Below, piece after piece: positions 9,057 through 17,533 of a stretch of 64,000 bases of DNA (the stretch's first letter is position 1; each line of letters starts with the position of its first letter). The position numbers were made by a program, and so were the translations under genes. The DNA is from Streptomyces agglomeratus (GTDB lineage Bacteria; Actinomycetota; Actinomycetes; Streptomycetales; Streptomycetaceae), in contig NZ_MEHJ01000001.1 of the NCBI RefSeq assembly GCF_001746415.1, positions 1,985,001-2,049,000 on the forward strand. The letters run 5' to 3'. The notes under the pieces were generated by a model, which was not told where the DNA came from, ran no database searches, and saw only the letters and a program-made list of their open reading frames with translations.

Positions 9057-9734
9057 ATGGCTCCGGCGCAGGGACGACTTTCGGATGATGCTGACGACAG
9101 GAGCGGAGCGGAGGACAACTCCGCCCCGCCCGCGTTCCGTCAGGCGGTCGAAGCCCTGTGCTCGGCGCGCCTGCGCCCCGAGGTGGAGGTGGACCCGACC
9201 CGCCCGCCGCAGAGACTGGCTCCGTACGCGTACGCGCTGGAGGCGGCGGTCGTGCACGGGGACGAGGACCTGGCGGACGGCCGGCTGGTGCTGCTGCACG
9301 ACCCCGCCGGGCACGAGGCCTGGCACGGAACGTTCCGGCTGGTGACGCTCGTACGGGCGGAACTGGAGCCGGAGATGGCGGCCGATCCGCTCCTTCCCGA
9401 GGTGAGCTGGTCCTGGCTGACCGGAGCGCTGGAGGCGCGCGGGCTGTCGTACGCGGAGGCGAGCGGCACCGTGACGCGGGCCGGCTCGTACTACTTCGGC
9501 GGGCTGGCCGAGCGCAGGCCCGCCACCCAGATCGAGATCAGGGCGTCCTGGACGCCCCGCGAGGGGCACGGCGGGGTGCCGGACACGGCGTCGCACCTGG
9601 CGGCCTGGTGCGATCTGCTGGCGCAGGTCGCCGGGCTGCCGCCGGTCTCCGGGCACGGGCCGGGCTGCGCGGACACGGGCGCGGGCGCCGGTGTGGTGTC
9701 GCTGCCGCAGCGGCGGGGACCGCAGGCGCCGTAA
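9057..9734 (+). CDS. DUF3000 protein
   Basis: 225 residues from ATG at 9057, divergent from hemE with 90 bp between starts. The body (residues ~25-190) matches the actinobacterial DUF3000 family: AFRQAVEALCSARLRPEV, GRLVLLHDPAGHEAWHGTFRLV, and WSWLTGALEARGLSY…GSYYFGGL. No membrane segment or catalytic motif is visible, so it is probably cytoplasmic. There is no clear ribosome-binding site, and TACGCT sits 8-13 bases upstream, so the mRNA may be leaderless. Function unknown; the hemE-DUF3000 neighbourhood is, as I recall, conserved in Streptomyces. Confidence 0.85.
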   Translation: MAPAQGRLSDDADDRSGAEDNSAPPAFRQAVEALCSARLRPEVEVDPTRPPQRLAPYAYALEAAVVHGDEDLADGRLVLLHDPAGHEAWHGTFRLVTLVRAELEPEMAADPLLPEVSWSWLTGALEARGLSYAEASGTVTRAGSYYFGGLAERRPATQIEIRASWTPREGHGGVPDTASHLAAWCDLLAQVAGLPPVSGHGPGCADTGAGAGVVSLPQRRGPQAP

Positions 9735-9746
9735 CTGACGGCTCGG

Positions 9747-9773
9747 GGGGGCGCGCCCGTGTGGCGCGCCCCC
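9747..9773 (+). terminator. Rho-independent terminator after DUF3000
   Basis: GGGGGCGCGCC at 9747-9757 pairs perfectly with GGCGCGCCCCC at 9763-9773 across CGTGT and is followed by TTT. Confidence 0.85.
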
Positions 9774-9979
9774 TTTCGTGTCCCCGGCCCCTCCGGCTGC
9801 CGCGAATTTCTTCACATGATCGATCACGCGTCCGAATTGCCCGAATTGTTACTCACCAAATCGTGATCTTTCCCTAAAGGCGAGCGCCACTGCTGCCGAA
9901 GAGGTTGATGACCCTTCAGCACGGTTCCCCCCGGCTTCACCCCGAGCCGGCGAGTCCCGCCACTCCCCCAGGAGGCCTG

Positions 9980-10642
9980 GTGTCCGTTCTCCTCGAGCAG
10001 CCCGCAAGCCTGGTCGCCTACCGCCCTAACAAGCCGACGGCCATGGTCGTCGTGGCCGACCCACGCGTCCGCTCCACCGTTACCCGCCACCTGTGGGCCC
10101 TTGGAGTACGTGACGTCATCGAGGCGTCGTCCATCGCGGAGGCACGCCCCCGCGTCGGCAGTCCGCGCGACATCTGCGTTGCCGACGTCCACCTGCCCGA
10201 CGGTTCCGGGCTGACCCTGCTGTCCGAAACCCGCGCCGCGGGCTGGCCCAACGGGCTCGCTCTCTCCGCCGCCGACGACATCGGCGCCGTACGCAACGCC
10301 CTCGCGGGCGGCGTCAAGGGCTACGTCGTCACCGGTACGCGCAACAACATCGGGCACCCCACCCGCCCCGGCGCCGCCCCCATCGGCGCCGCGGCCGCAC
10401 GAATGCACCGCCGCCCCCCGGGCGCTCCGAGCCACCCGGGCGGTTACCGAGAGCTCTCCGGCCGCGAGGTCGAGGTGCTCAGACTGGTCGCGGAAGGCCA
10501 GTCGAACAAGGCGATCGGCGTCTCGATGGGCCTCTCCGCCCTGACGGTCAAGAGCCACCTCGCGCGCATCGCGCGCAAGCTCGGCACGGGTGACCGTGCC
10601 GGAATGGTGGCGGTCGCACTGCGGACCGGAATCATCCACTGA
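9980..10642 (+). CDS. Orphan LuxR-type response regulator
   Basis: 220 residues from GTG at 9980 with GGAGG at 9971-9975. In-frame codons further upstream would precede this strong site. An N-terminal receiver-like domain (~15-120) keeps the likely phospho-acceptor Asp in CVADVHLPDGSG and a Lys in GGVKGYVV, but only a single acidic residue in VVVADPRV where canonical receivers have a pair. A Pro/Ala linker follows. The C-terminal LuxR helix-turn-helix (~155-215) reads LSGREVEVLRLVAEGQSNKA…LTVKSHLARIARKLG. No histidine kinase lies nearby. It could respond to an unlinked kinase or act without phosphorylation. A strong terminator isolates it downstream. Confidence 0.9.
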   Translation: MSVLLEQPASLVAYRPNKPTAMVVVADPRVRSTVTRHLWALGVRDVIEASSIAEARPRVGSPRDICVADVHLPDGSGLTLLSETRAAGWPNGLALSAADDIGAVRNALAGGVKGYVVTGTRNNIGHPTRPGAAPIGAAAARMHRRPPGAPSHPGGYRELSGREVEVLRLVAEGQSNKAIGVSMGLSALTVKSHLARIARKLGTGDRAGMVAVALRTGIIH

Positions 10643-10660
10643 CCGGTCCGCAACCCTCGT

Positions 10661-10694
10661 GCGCCCGCCGACGGAACGTTCCGTCGGCGGGCGC
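10661..10694 (+). terminator. Strong hairpin after the response regulator
   Basis: A perfect 34-base palindrome: GCGCCCGCCGACGGAAC at 10661-10677 is followed directly by its reverse complement at 10678-10694. It starts 18 bases after the stop codon. Confidence 0.88.
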
Positions 10695-10831
10695 CATCCA
10701 TGTACGGGGCTGTCGCGGGCCGTCACGGCGCCCGGAAAGGGCATATTCGGGCGGCATCGCGCCGCGACTGGTTTTCGCAGGTCACCCGCACCTTCGAGGC
10801 CGAGTGCAGGTCAGGCGTTCGCTCGTGCAGA

Positions 10832-10837
10832 TACCCT
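10832..10837 (+). promoter_or_regulatory. -10 box TACCCT of a probable leaderless transcript
   Basis: TACCCT lies exactly 12 to 7 bases before the GTG at 10844, and there is no ribosome-binding site between. This is the spacing expected when transcription starts at the first base of the start codon. No convincing -35 is seen. Confidence 0.45.
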
Positions 10838-10843
10838 TTACAC

Positions 10844-12127
10844 GTGACCGACGCCCAAGAGACCGCAGCAGAGCCAGACCTGCGAAACCCCGGGGGCGCC
10901 CCCCTGGACGATGACGTCGAGACGGCGCCGATTCCCTTGCTGGAGCCTCGTGAGGGCATTCCGCCGGTGGTCGCGACCCGGGAAGCCCTCGACGAGGTCA
11001 TCGCAGCCTTCGCCCGTGGCACCGGCCCGGTGGCCGTCGACGCCGAGCGGGCGTCCGGATACCGGTACGGACAGCGGGCCTATCTCGTGCAGCTGCGCCG
11101 CGAAGGCGCCGGCAGCGCGCTCGTCGATCCGGTCGGCTGTCCCGACCTGTCCGGCCTGGGCGAAGCCCTCGCCGGCAGCGAGTGGATCCTGCACGCCGCC
11201 ACCCAGGATCTCCCGTGCCTGCGCGAAATAGGCATGGTGCCCACGCGGCTCTTCGACACCGAGCTGGCGGGCCGCCTCGCGGGCTTCCCGCGCGTCGGCC
11301 TGGGCGCGATGGTCGAGTCCGTACTCGGATACGCCCTGGAGAAGGGCCACTCCGCGGTCGACTGGTCCACCCGCCCGCTGCCCGAGCCCTGGCTGCGCTA
11401 TGCCGCACTCGACGTGGAGCTGCTCGTCGACCTGCGGGACGCGCTGGAGAAGGAGCTCGACCGGCAGGGGAAGCTGGAGTGGGCCCGCCAGGAGTTCGAC
11501 GCCATCGCGTCGGCCCCGCCCGCGCCGCCGCGCAAGGACCCGTGGCGCCGTACGTCGGGCATGCACAAGGTGCGCCGCCGCCGGCAGATGGCCATCGTGC
11601 GGGAGCTGTGGAACGCGCGGGACCGCATCGCCCAGCGCCGTGACGTGTCGCCCGGCAAGGTACTGAGCGACACGGCGATCGTCGAGGCGGCGCTGGCCGT
11701 GCCGCTGAACGTACAGGCGCTGTCCGTACTGCCCGGGTTCGGCCACCGCATGGGGCGCCGGCAGCTGGAGCAGTGGCAGCAGACGATCGACCGGGCCAAG
11801 GCGCTGCCGGACTCGGAGCTTCCGCAGCCCGGAGCGGCCGTGACCGGTCCTCCCCCGCCGCGTTCCTGGGCGGACAAGGACCCGGCCGCGGCGGCCCGCC
11901 TGTCGGCCGCCCGCGCGGCGGTCTCCGCCCTCGCGGAGGAGCTGAACATGCCCCAGGAGAACCTGATCACGCCGGACACGGTGCGCCGGGTCTGCTGGGA
12001 GCCGCCGAAGGACGCGACGCGCGAGGCGGTGGCGGCTTCGCTGGCGTCGTACGGCGCACGCCAGTGGCAGGTGGAGCAGGTTTCGCCGCTGCTGACCAAG
12101 GCGCTGGCGGTCACCGCCGCGACCTGA
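10844..12127 (+). CDS. Ribonuclease D-like 3'-5' exonuclease with HRDC domain
   Basis: 427 residues from GTG at 10844. The DEDD exonuclease domain spans ~35-215: the first acidic motif is VAVDAERASGY, the second is near ILHAATQDLPCL, and DTELAGRLAG and YAALDVELL follow. An HRDC nucleic-acid-binding domain lies at ~225-310 (RRRRQMAIVRELWNARDRIAQ…LPGFGHRMG). A further C-terminal helical region ends the protein. It probably trims or degrades structured RNA in the cytoplasm. There is no ribosome-binding site, consistent with leaderless translation. It is monocistronic, with a terminator after the stop. Confidence 0.9.
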   Translation: MTDAQETAAEPDLRNPGGAPLDDDVETAPIPLLEPREGIPPVVATREALDEVIAAFARGTGPVAVDAERASGYRYGQRAYLVQLRREGAGSALVDPVGCPDLSGLGEALAGSEWILHAATQDLPCLREIGMVPTRLFDTELAGRLAGFPRVGLGAMVESVLGYALEKGHSAVDWSTRPLPEPWLRYAALDVELLVDLRDALEKELDRQGKLEWARQEFDAIASAPPAPPRKDPWRRTSGMHKVRRRRQMAIVRELWNARDRIAQRRDVSPGKVLSDTAIVEAALAVPLNVQALSVLPGFGHRMGRRQLEQWQQTIDRAKALPDSELPQPGAAVTGPPPPRSWADKDPAAAARLSAARAAVSALAEELNMPQENLITPDTVRRVCWEPPKDATREAVAASLASYGARQWQVEQVSPLLTKALAVTAAT

Positions 12128-12156
12128 CCGGGGCCGCCGCGCCCCCCGCGAACGCG

Positions 12157-12184
12157 AGCCCCCGGCCGTCCTCGGCCGGGGGCT
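12157..12184 (+). terminator. Terminator after the RNase D gene
   Basis: AGCCCCCGGCCG at 12157-12168, loop TCCT, and CGGCCGGGGGCT at 12173-12184 form a perfect stem followed by TCTTC. Confidence 0.85.
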
Positions 12185-12333
12185 TCTTCGTGTGACGTTC
12201 GCCGCTCCCGCCGTGGGGGGTGGGCAGCTTGGTTACCCGCAAGTAGCATGGCGGTACGCAGCACGCCCACGCGGCGTGCCACGGACACCCCGAAGTGCAG
12301 CAGTGCCACCCCGCACCTGGAGGAGAGCCAATC

Positions 12334-13560
12334 GTGCCTCGTACCGTCAGGGATGTCGTCTTCGTCGACGGCGTCCGCACCCCGTTCGGCAAGGCGGGCC
12401 CGAAGGGCATCTACCACGAGACCCGCGCCGACGATCTCGTCGTGAAGGCCATCCGGGAGCTGCTGCGCCGCAACCCCGGCCTCGACCCCGCGAAGATCGA
12501 CGAGGTCGCCATCGCCGCGACCACGCAGATCGGTGACCAGGGCCTGACCCTCGGCCGTACGGCCGGCATCCTCGCCGGTCTGCCGCAGTCCGTCCCCGGC
12601 TACTCCATCGACCGCATGTGCGCCGGCGCCCTGACGTCCGTGACCGCGCTGGCCGGTTCGATCGCCTTCGGCGCGTACGACGCCGTCATCGCCGGTGGTG
12701 TCGAGCACATGGGCCGCCACCCCATGGGTGAGGGCGTCGACCCGAACCCGCGCTTCGTGTCGGAGAAGCTCGTCGACGAGTCCGCCCTGTTCATGGGCAT
12801 GACCGCCGAGAACCTGCACGACCGCTACCCGAGCATCACCAAGCGCCGCGCCGACGAGTACGCCGTGCGCTCGCAGGAGAAGGCCGCCAAGGCGTACGCC
12901 GACGGCAAGATCCAGAAGGACCTCGTGCCGGTCTCGGTGCGCCGCACCAACGCGGACGTCGGCGAGACGGGCTGGGGCCTGGTCACGGCCGACGAGCCGA
13001 TGCGCCCGGGCACCACGCTGGAGTCGCTGGCGAACCTGAAGACGCCGTTCCGCGTCCACGGCAACGTCACCGCCGGCAACGCGGCCGGTCTCAACGACGG
13101 CGCCACCGCCTCGATCCTCGCCTCCGAGGAATTCGCCCGCGAGAACGACCTCCCGGTGAAGATGCGCCTCGTCTCCTACGCCTTCGCCGGCGTGGAGCCC
13201 GAGGTCATGGGCTACGGCCCGATCCCGGCGACCGAGAAGGCGCTGGCCAAGGCCGGTCTGTCGATCGAGGACATCAACCTCTTCGAGATCAACGAGGCGT
13301 TCGCGGTCCAGGTCCTCGCGTTCCTGGAGCACTACGGCATCGCCGACGACGACGCCCGCGTCAACCAGTACGGCGGCGCGATCGCCTACGGCCACCCGCT
13401 GGCCTCCTCCGGCGTGCGTCTGATGACTCAGCTGGCCCGCCAGTTCGAGGAGCAGCCGGAGGTCCGCTACGGCCTCACCACGATGTGCGTCGGCTTCGGC
13501 ATGGGCGCCACCGTGATCTGGGAGAACCCGAACCACAAGGACGCCGGAGGCAGCAAGTGA
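12334..13560 (+). CDS. fadA: Acetyl-CoA acyltransferase (thiolase), FadA-type
   Basis: 408 residues from GTG at 12334 with GGAGGAGA at about 12318. Thiolase catalytic residues are all present: nucleophile Cys96 in DRMCAGAL, the His in YGHPLASSG, and the second Cys in TMCVGFGMGA. The enzyme cleaves 3-ketoacyl-CoA to acetyl-CoA and a shortened acyl-CoA in beta-oxidation. Its stop codon overlaps the GTG start of the next gene (GTGA), so the pair is translationally coupled as thiolase plus multifunctional subunit. It is the first gene of a two-gene operon ending at a hairpin near 15.7 kb. Confidence 0.94.
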   Translation: MPRTVRDVVFVDGVRTPFGKAGPKGIYHETRADDLVVKAIRELLRRNPGLDPAKIDEVAIAATTQIGDQGLTLGRTAGILAGLPQSVPGYSIDRMCAGALTSVTALAGSIAFGAYDAVIAGGVEHMGRHPMGEGVDPNPRFVSEKLVDESALFMGMTAENLHDRYPSITKRRADEYAVRSQEKAAKAYADGKIQKDLVPVSVRRTNADVGETGWGLVTADEPMRPGTTLESLANLKTPFRVHGNVTAGNAAGLNDGATASILASEEFARENDLPVKMRLVSYAFAGVEPEVMGYGPIPATEKALAKAGLSIEDINLFEINEAFAVQVLAFLEHYGIADDDARVNQYGGAIAYGHPLASSGVRLMTQLARQFEEQPEVRYGLTTMCVGFGMGATVIWENPNHKDAGGSK

Positions 13561-15686
13561 CCACCACCGTTGAGCTTTTGAAGGGGGCGGCCGAGCTGTT
13601 CCCCGACGAGGTCGTCACCAGCGCCCACGTACGGCACTTCGAGCTGCCGTCGGGCGCGGGCCGGTTCGCGCTGATCACGCTGGACAACGGCTTCGACCAC
13701 ACCAAGCCGACCACCTTCGGCCCGCAGTCGCTCGCCAACCTGAACACGGCGATCGACCAGGTCGAGAAGGAGGCCGCCGAGGGCTCCATCGTCGGTGTCG
13801 GCCTCACCGGCAAGCCGTTCATCTTCGCGGTCGGCGCCGACCTCAAGGGCGTCGAGCTGCTGAAGCGCCACGAGGACGCGCTGGCGATCGGCAAGGGCGG
13901 CCACGACGTCTTCCGCCGCCTGTCGGGCCTCGCGGTCCCCACCTTCGCGTACTACAACGGCGCGGCGATGGGCGGCGGCGTCGAGGTCGGCCTGCACTGC
14001 ACCTACCGCACGGTCTCGGCCGCGCTCCCCGCGTTCTCGCTGCCCGAGGTCTTCCTCGGCCTGGTTCCGGGCTGGGGCGGCTGCGCGCTGCTGCCGAACC
14101 TGATCGGCGCCGACCGCGCGGTTTCGGTCATCATCGAGAACTCGCTCAACCAGAACAAGCAGCTCAAGGGCAAGCAGGTCTACGAGCTCGGGATCGCCGA
14201 CGCGATCTTCGAGGGCGCGGACTTCCTGGAGCAGTCGCTGATCTGGACAGCTTCCGTGCTGCGCGGCGAACTCCAGGTCGTACGGCCGGAGATCGACCGC
14301 GGTGCGGCCTGGGACCAGGCCGTCGCGCGCGGCAAGGCGATCGCGGACTCCAAGGTGCACGGCGCGGCCCCGGCGGCGTACCGCGCGCTGGAGATCATCG
14401 CGGCGGCGAAGGACGGCGACCTGGGCGCCGGCTTCGACGCCGAGGACACCGCGCTGGCCGACCTGATCATGGGCGGCGAGCTGCGCAGCGGCATCTACGC
14501 CTTCAACCTGGTCCAGAAGCGCGCGAAGCGTCCGGCCGGTGCGCCGGACAAGTCGCTGGCGCGTCCGGTCACCAAGGTGGGCGTCGTCGGCGCCGGCCTG
14601 ATGGCCTCGCAGCTCGCGCTGCTGTTCCTGCGCCGCCTGGAGGTGCCGGTCGTCCTGACCGACATCGACCAGGCGCGCGTCGACAAGGGCGTGGGCTACG
14701 TCCACGCCGAGATCGACAAGCTGCTCGGCAAGCGCCGCATCAACCAGGACAAGGCCAACCGTCTCAAGGGCCTGGTCTCCGGTGTGCTGGACAAGGCCGA
14801 GGGCTTCTCCGACGCCGACTTCATCATCGAGGCTGTCTTCGAGGAAATGGGCGTCAAGCAGCAGGTGTTCGCGGAGGTCGAGGCGGTCGCCCCGGCGCAC
14901 GCGATCCTCGCCACCAACACCTCGTCGCTGTCGGTCTCCGAGATGGCGTCGAAGCTGAAGCACCCCGAGCGGGTCGTCGGCTTCCACTTCTTCAACCCGG
15001 TCGCGATCCTCCCGCTCCTGGAGATCGTGCGCGGCGAGCAGACCGACGACGCCTCGCTGGCCACGGCCTTCGGTGTCGCGCGCAAGCTCAAGAAGACCGC
15101 CGTGCTCTGCAAGGACGCCCCGGCGTTCGTGGTGAACCGCATCCTCACCCGCTTCATGGGCGAGATCCAGAACACCATCGACGAGGGCACCCCGGTCGAG
15201 GTCGCCGAGAAGGCTGTCGAGCCGCTCGGTCTGCCGATGTCCCCGCTGGTGCTGCTGGAGCTGGTCGGCCCGGCCATCGGTCTGCACGTCTCGGAGACCC
15301 TGAACCGCTCCTTCCCGGAGCGCTTCACGGTGTCGCCGAACCTGGCCGCCGTGGTCAAGGCCGGCAAGCGCGGCTTCTACGTCTACGACTCGGGCAAGCC
15401 CGAGCTGGACCCCGAGGTCGCGGCTCTCCTCAAGCAGGGCGACAACGTCCTGACGGAGGAGCAGGTCCGTACCCGCGTCATGGAGGCCGTGACGCAGGAG
15501 ATCGGCCTCATGCTCCAGGAGGGTGTCGTCGCCGAGGCGCAGGACATCGACCTCTGCCTGATCACGGGCGCCGGCTGGCCCTTCCACCTGGGCGGCATCA
15601 CGCCGTACCTGGACCGCGAGGGCTACTCGGAGCGCGTGAACGGCAAGAAGTTCCTGCCGCAGGGCGTGGCGAGCGTCCCCGCGTAA
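13557..15686 (+). CDS. fadB: Multifunctional enoyl-CoA hydratase / 3-hydroxyacyl-CoA dehydrogenase
   Basis: 709 residues from GTG at 13557, overlapping the fadA stop by four bases. An N-terminal crotonase domain (~20-200) shows an oxyanion loop (IFAVGADLKG) and the GAAMGGGVEVGLHC and LVPGWGG segments. A Rossmann domain starts near 340 (VGVVGAGLMASQLALLF), with the HAD signature GFHFFNPV and C-terminal HAD domains to ~700. With FadA it forms the trifunctional fatty-acid oxidation complex. Housekeeping lipid catabolism is the obvious role. It could also help finish the CoA-linked aromatic pathway at 54-62 kb, but nothing here links the two. Confidence 0.93.
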   Translation: MTTTVELLKGAAELFPDEVVTSAHVRHFELPSGAGRFALITLDNGFDHTKPTTFGPQSLANLNTAIDQVEKEAAEGSIVGVGLTGKPFIFAVGADLKGVELLKRHEDALAIGKGGHDVFRRLSGLAVPTFAYYNGAAMGGGVEVGLHCTYRTVSAALPAFSLPEVFLGLVPGWGGCALLPNLIGADRAVSVIIENSLNQNKQLKGKQVYELGIADAIFEGADFLEQSLIWTASVLRGELQVVRPEIDRGAAWDQAVARGKAIADSKVHGAAPAAYRALEIIAAAKDGDLGAGFDAEDTALADLIMGGELRSGIYAFNLVQKRAKRPAGAPDKSLARPVTKVGVVGAGLMASQLALLFLRRLEVPVVLTDIDQARVDKGVGYVHAEIDKLLGKRRINQDKANRLKGLVSGVLDKAEGFSDADFIIEAVFEEMGVKQQVFAEVEAVAPAHAILATNTSSLSVSEMASKLKHPERVVGFHFFNPVAILPLLEIVRGEQTDDASLATAFGVARKLKKTAVLCKDAPAFVVNRILTRFMGEIQNTIDEGTPVEVAEKAVEPLGLPMSPLVLLELVGPAIGLHVSETLNRSFPERFTVSPNLAAVVKAGKRGFYVYDSGKPELDPEVAALLKQGDNVLTEEQVRTRVMEAVTQEIGLMLQEGVVAEAQDIDLCLITGAGWPFHLGGITPYLDREGYSERVNGKKFLPQGVASVPA

Positions 15687-15703
15687 CCGCTCCCGTACGC
15701 GAC

Positions 15704-15737
15704 TGAGCCCGGTGCGCCGAAAGGTGCGCCGGGCTCA
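15704..15737. terminator. Hairpin between fadB and a convergent gene
   Basis: TGAGCCCGGTGCGCC and GGTGCGCCGGGCTCA pair around GAAA with one wobble and one mismatch. The hairpin lies 18 bases past the fadB stop. Confidence 0.75.
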
Positions 15738-15827
15738 GTCCGTTGGTCGCGAGCGGTGCGGAAGCGGTGGGGCGGAAGTCGCGGCTCGGACGGGGCGGGT
15801 CAGGAGTCGCGGGTCGGGTACGGCCGT

Positions 15828-16919
15828 TCAGAAGCGGGCCCAGGCCGCCAGGGCCAGGCCCTCCTCCTCCGGCCTCTGGCGTGCCACGTACAGCGCGCCG
15901 TCGCGGCCGACGACCGCGAGGACCACGCGGCCCCTCGCGTCGACCGCGAGCGCCGGTGCGCCCACGCATTCCTCACCCGTCGCGGTCCACCACACGCCGT
16001 CGCTCTCGGCCTGCGTCACGCAGGCCGCCAGCACGGGCCGGCCGTCGCTGCCGCGGTGGGCCAGGACCGTGCAGTCGTGGCCGCCTATCGGTGTGCGCAG
16101 GGCGGCGACGGGGCTGTCCGCCGGCGTGCCGGACAGCGGGACGGTGTCGGCGCCGGGGCGGTGGGCGGTGATGCCCTTGGTGTCGGAGTCGTTCCAGTAG
16201 TACGTGACACGGTCCTCGGCGGTCTCCAGGCCGGTGACCGTGCGCAGGGCGGGCGTGAAGGGAAGGTCCTCGGTCTGCGTCAGGTCGCCGCCGGGCTTCT
16301 CCTGCGTCCAGCGCAGCATCCGGCCCTCCGCGGGGACCACCAGCTCCACCGTGCCTGACGACGTGGCGACCGCGGCCGGACCGTCGTGGGCCTTGCTGCC
16401 GCGCAGGTCCTTCCAGCCCTCCCACTTGCCGTTGGCGGCCTGACGGCGCATCTGCATGCCGCGCCCCGCGTTGCGTACGAAGACGTGCACCGCGCCCGCC
16501 GTGTTGACGGTGGCGGCCGGGACGCCGACCTTGAGACCGCGCTCGACCGTCTTGTACGGGTTCCCGAGGGAGTGCCAGGCGGTCAGCGGGCGGCCGGTCT
16601 GATACTGGATCGCGTGCACGATGTCCACGGCGTCGCCGTTCTGGCGCCGGCCGATGAAATGGACGTAACCGTCGGGCCCCTGGGCGAGGGTGAGGTGCTC
16701 GATGCCGGGGGCCGGGAAGAACTGGGGGCCCGTCCAGCCGGGGCCGCCGGGGGCGGTCTCCGTCCAGCGCAGCAGCCCGCCCTCGGCAGGGGCGTAGGCG
16801 GTGAGCCGCTCGTCCTTGCCGCGCAGCAGCCAGCCGCTGGTCCGGGGGCCGGTCGCGGGCGGGGGGCCCGACGGGGACGGGGAAATTCGCTCGGTCTTAC
16901 GCGCGCTCCGCGGCCTCAT
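15828..16919 (-). CDS. Hypothetical protein, beta-propeller-like repeats
   Basis: 363 residues from ATG at 16919 (MRPRSARKT…). A Ser/Pro/Gly-rich start is followed by repeated ~45-60 residue units. Examples are GLLRWTETAPGG, RMLRWTQEKPGG and VHFIGRRQNGDAVDI, and recurrent Asp-Gly or Asp-X-Arg turns such as DARGRVVLAVVGRDGALYVAR. This pattern resembles PLL-like or sialidase-type beta-propellers that bind sugars or peptidoglycan. No signal peptide or catalytic motif is clear. I do not recognise a named family. It is divergent from the NYN gene and convergent with fadB. Confidence 0.7.
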   Translation of the reverse strand: MRPRSARKTERISPSPSGPPPATGPRTSGWLLRGKDERLTAYAPAEGGLLRWTETAPGGPGWTGPQFFPAPGIEHLTLAQGPDGYVHFIGRRQNGDAVDIVHAIQYQTGRPLTAWHSLGNPYKTVERGLKVGVPAATVNTAGAVHVFVRNAGRGMQMRRQAANGKWEGWKDLRGSKAHDGPAAVATSSGTVELVVPAEGRMLRWTQEKPGGDLTQTEDLPFTPALRTVTGLETAEDRVTYYWNDSDTKGITAHRPGADTVPLSGTPADSPVAALRTPIGGHDCTVLAHRGSDGRPVLAACVTQAESDGVWWTATGEECVGAPALAVDARGRVVLAVVGRDGALYVARQRPEEEGLALAAWARF

Positions 16920-17038
16920 GGCGTCAGGCCAACCTTCTGTACATCGGCTTTTCGGATCTCGGGGGGGGTATCGAACAAGCATAGCGTTTTGCCTGGTCGC
17001 GACTGCCTCACGCGTCACGCCCGTGCTATGAGGATGGT

Positions 17039-17533
17039 ATGAGAACTCTGCTCGTCGTGGACGCCGCCAACGTGGTCGGATCGGTGCCGGACGGCTGGTG
17101 GCGCGACCGTCACGGCGCCGCCGAACGCCTGCGCGACAGCCTCCGGGCCCATGCCGGGAACGGCCTCCCCGGCCACCCCGGCCCGCTCACCGTCGTCCTC
17201 GTCGTCGAGGGCGCGGCCCGCCGCGTCGCCTCCGTGCCGGGCGTACGGGTCGAGTCCGCGCCCGGCAGCGGCGACGACCGCATCGTGGAGGTGGTCGCGG
17301 AGGAGACCGGCAGGGGCGCGGACGTCCTCGTCGCCACCGCCGACCGGGAGCTGAGGCGGCGGGTGGAGGCGTACGGCGCCCGGTGCGTGGGGCCGCGCAC
17401 GGTGCGGCCTCAGCGGGGCGACGCGGAGGACGCACAGGACGCGGCCGCCGTGCAGGGCGTGGAGGACGCGGAGGGTGTGGAGGGCGCGGACGACGGGGGC
17501 GAGGGGGGCCCGGCCGCCGGTGAACGGACGTAG
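17039..17533 (+). CDS. NYN/PIN-like domain protein
   Basis: 164 residues from ATG at 17039, with GAGGA close upstream. The first ~120 residues form a compact Rossmann-like fold: LLVVDAANVVGSVPDGWW carries an early Asp followed by Asn. TVVLVVEGAA, GDDRIVEVVAEE and DVLVATADRELRRRV supply the further acidic residues expected of the NYN (PIN-like) metal-dependent RNase family. The last ~40 residues are an Ala/Glu/Asp/Gly tail that overlaps the convergent GT39 gene by 124 bases. It may act as a small RNA nuclease. No partner is visible. Confidence 0.75.
   Translation: MRTLLVVDAANVVGSVPDGWWRDRHGAAERLRDSLRAHAGNGLPGHPGPLTVVLVVEGAARRVASVPGVRVESAPGSGDDRIVEVVAEETGRGADVLVATADRELRRRVEAYGARCVGPRTVRPQRGDAEDAQDAAAVQGVEDAEGVEGADDGGEGGPAAGERT

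Noticed and set aside
11398..15587. Two long minus-strand frames of ~710 codons
   Set aside because: They are antisense to RNase D, fadA and fadB, which have clear family motifs; the antisense frames show no domain.
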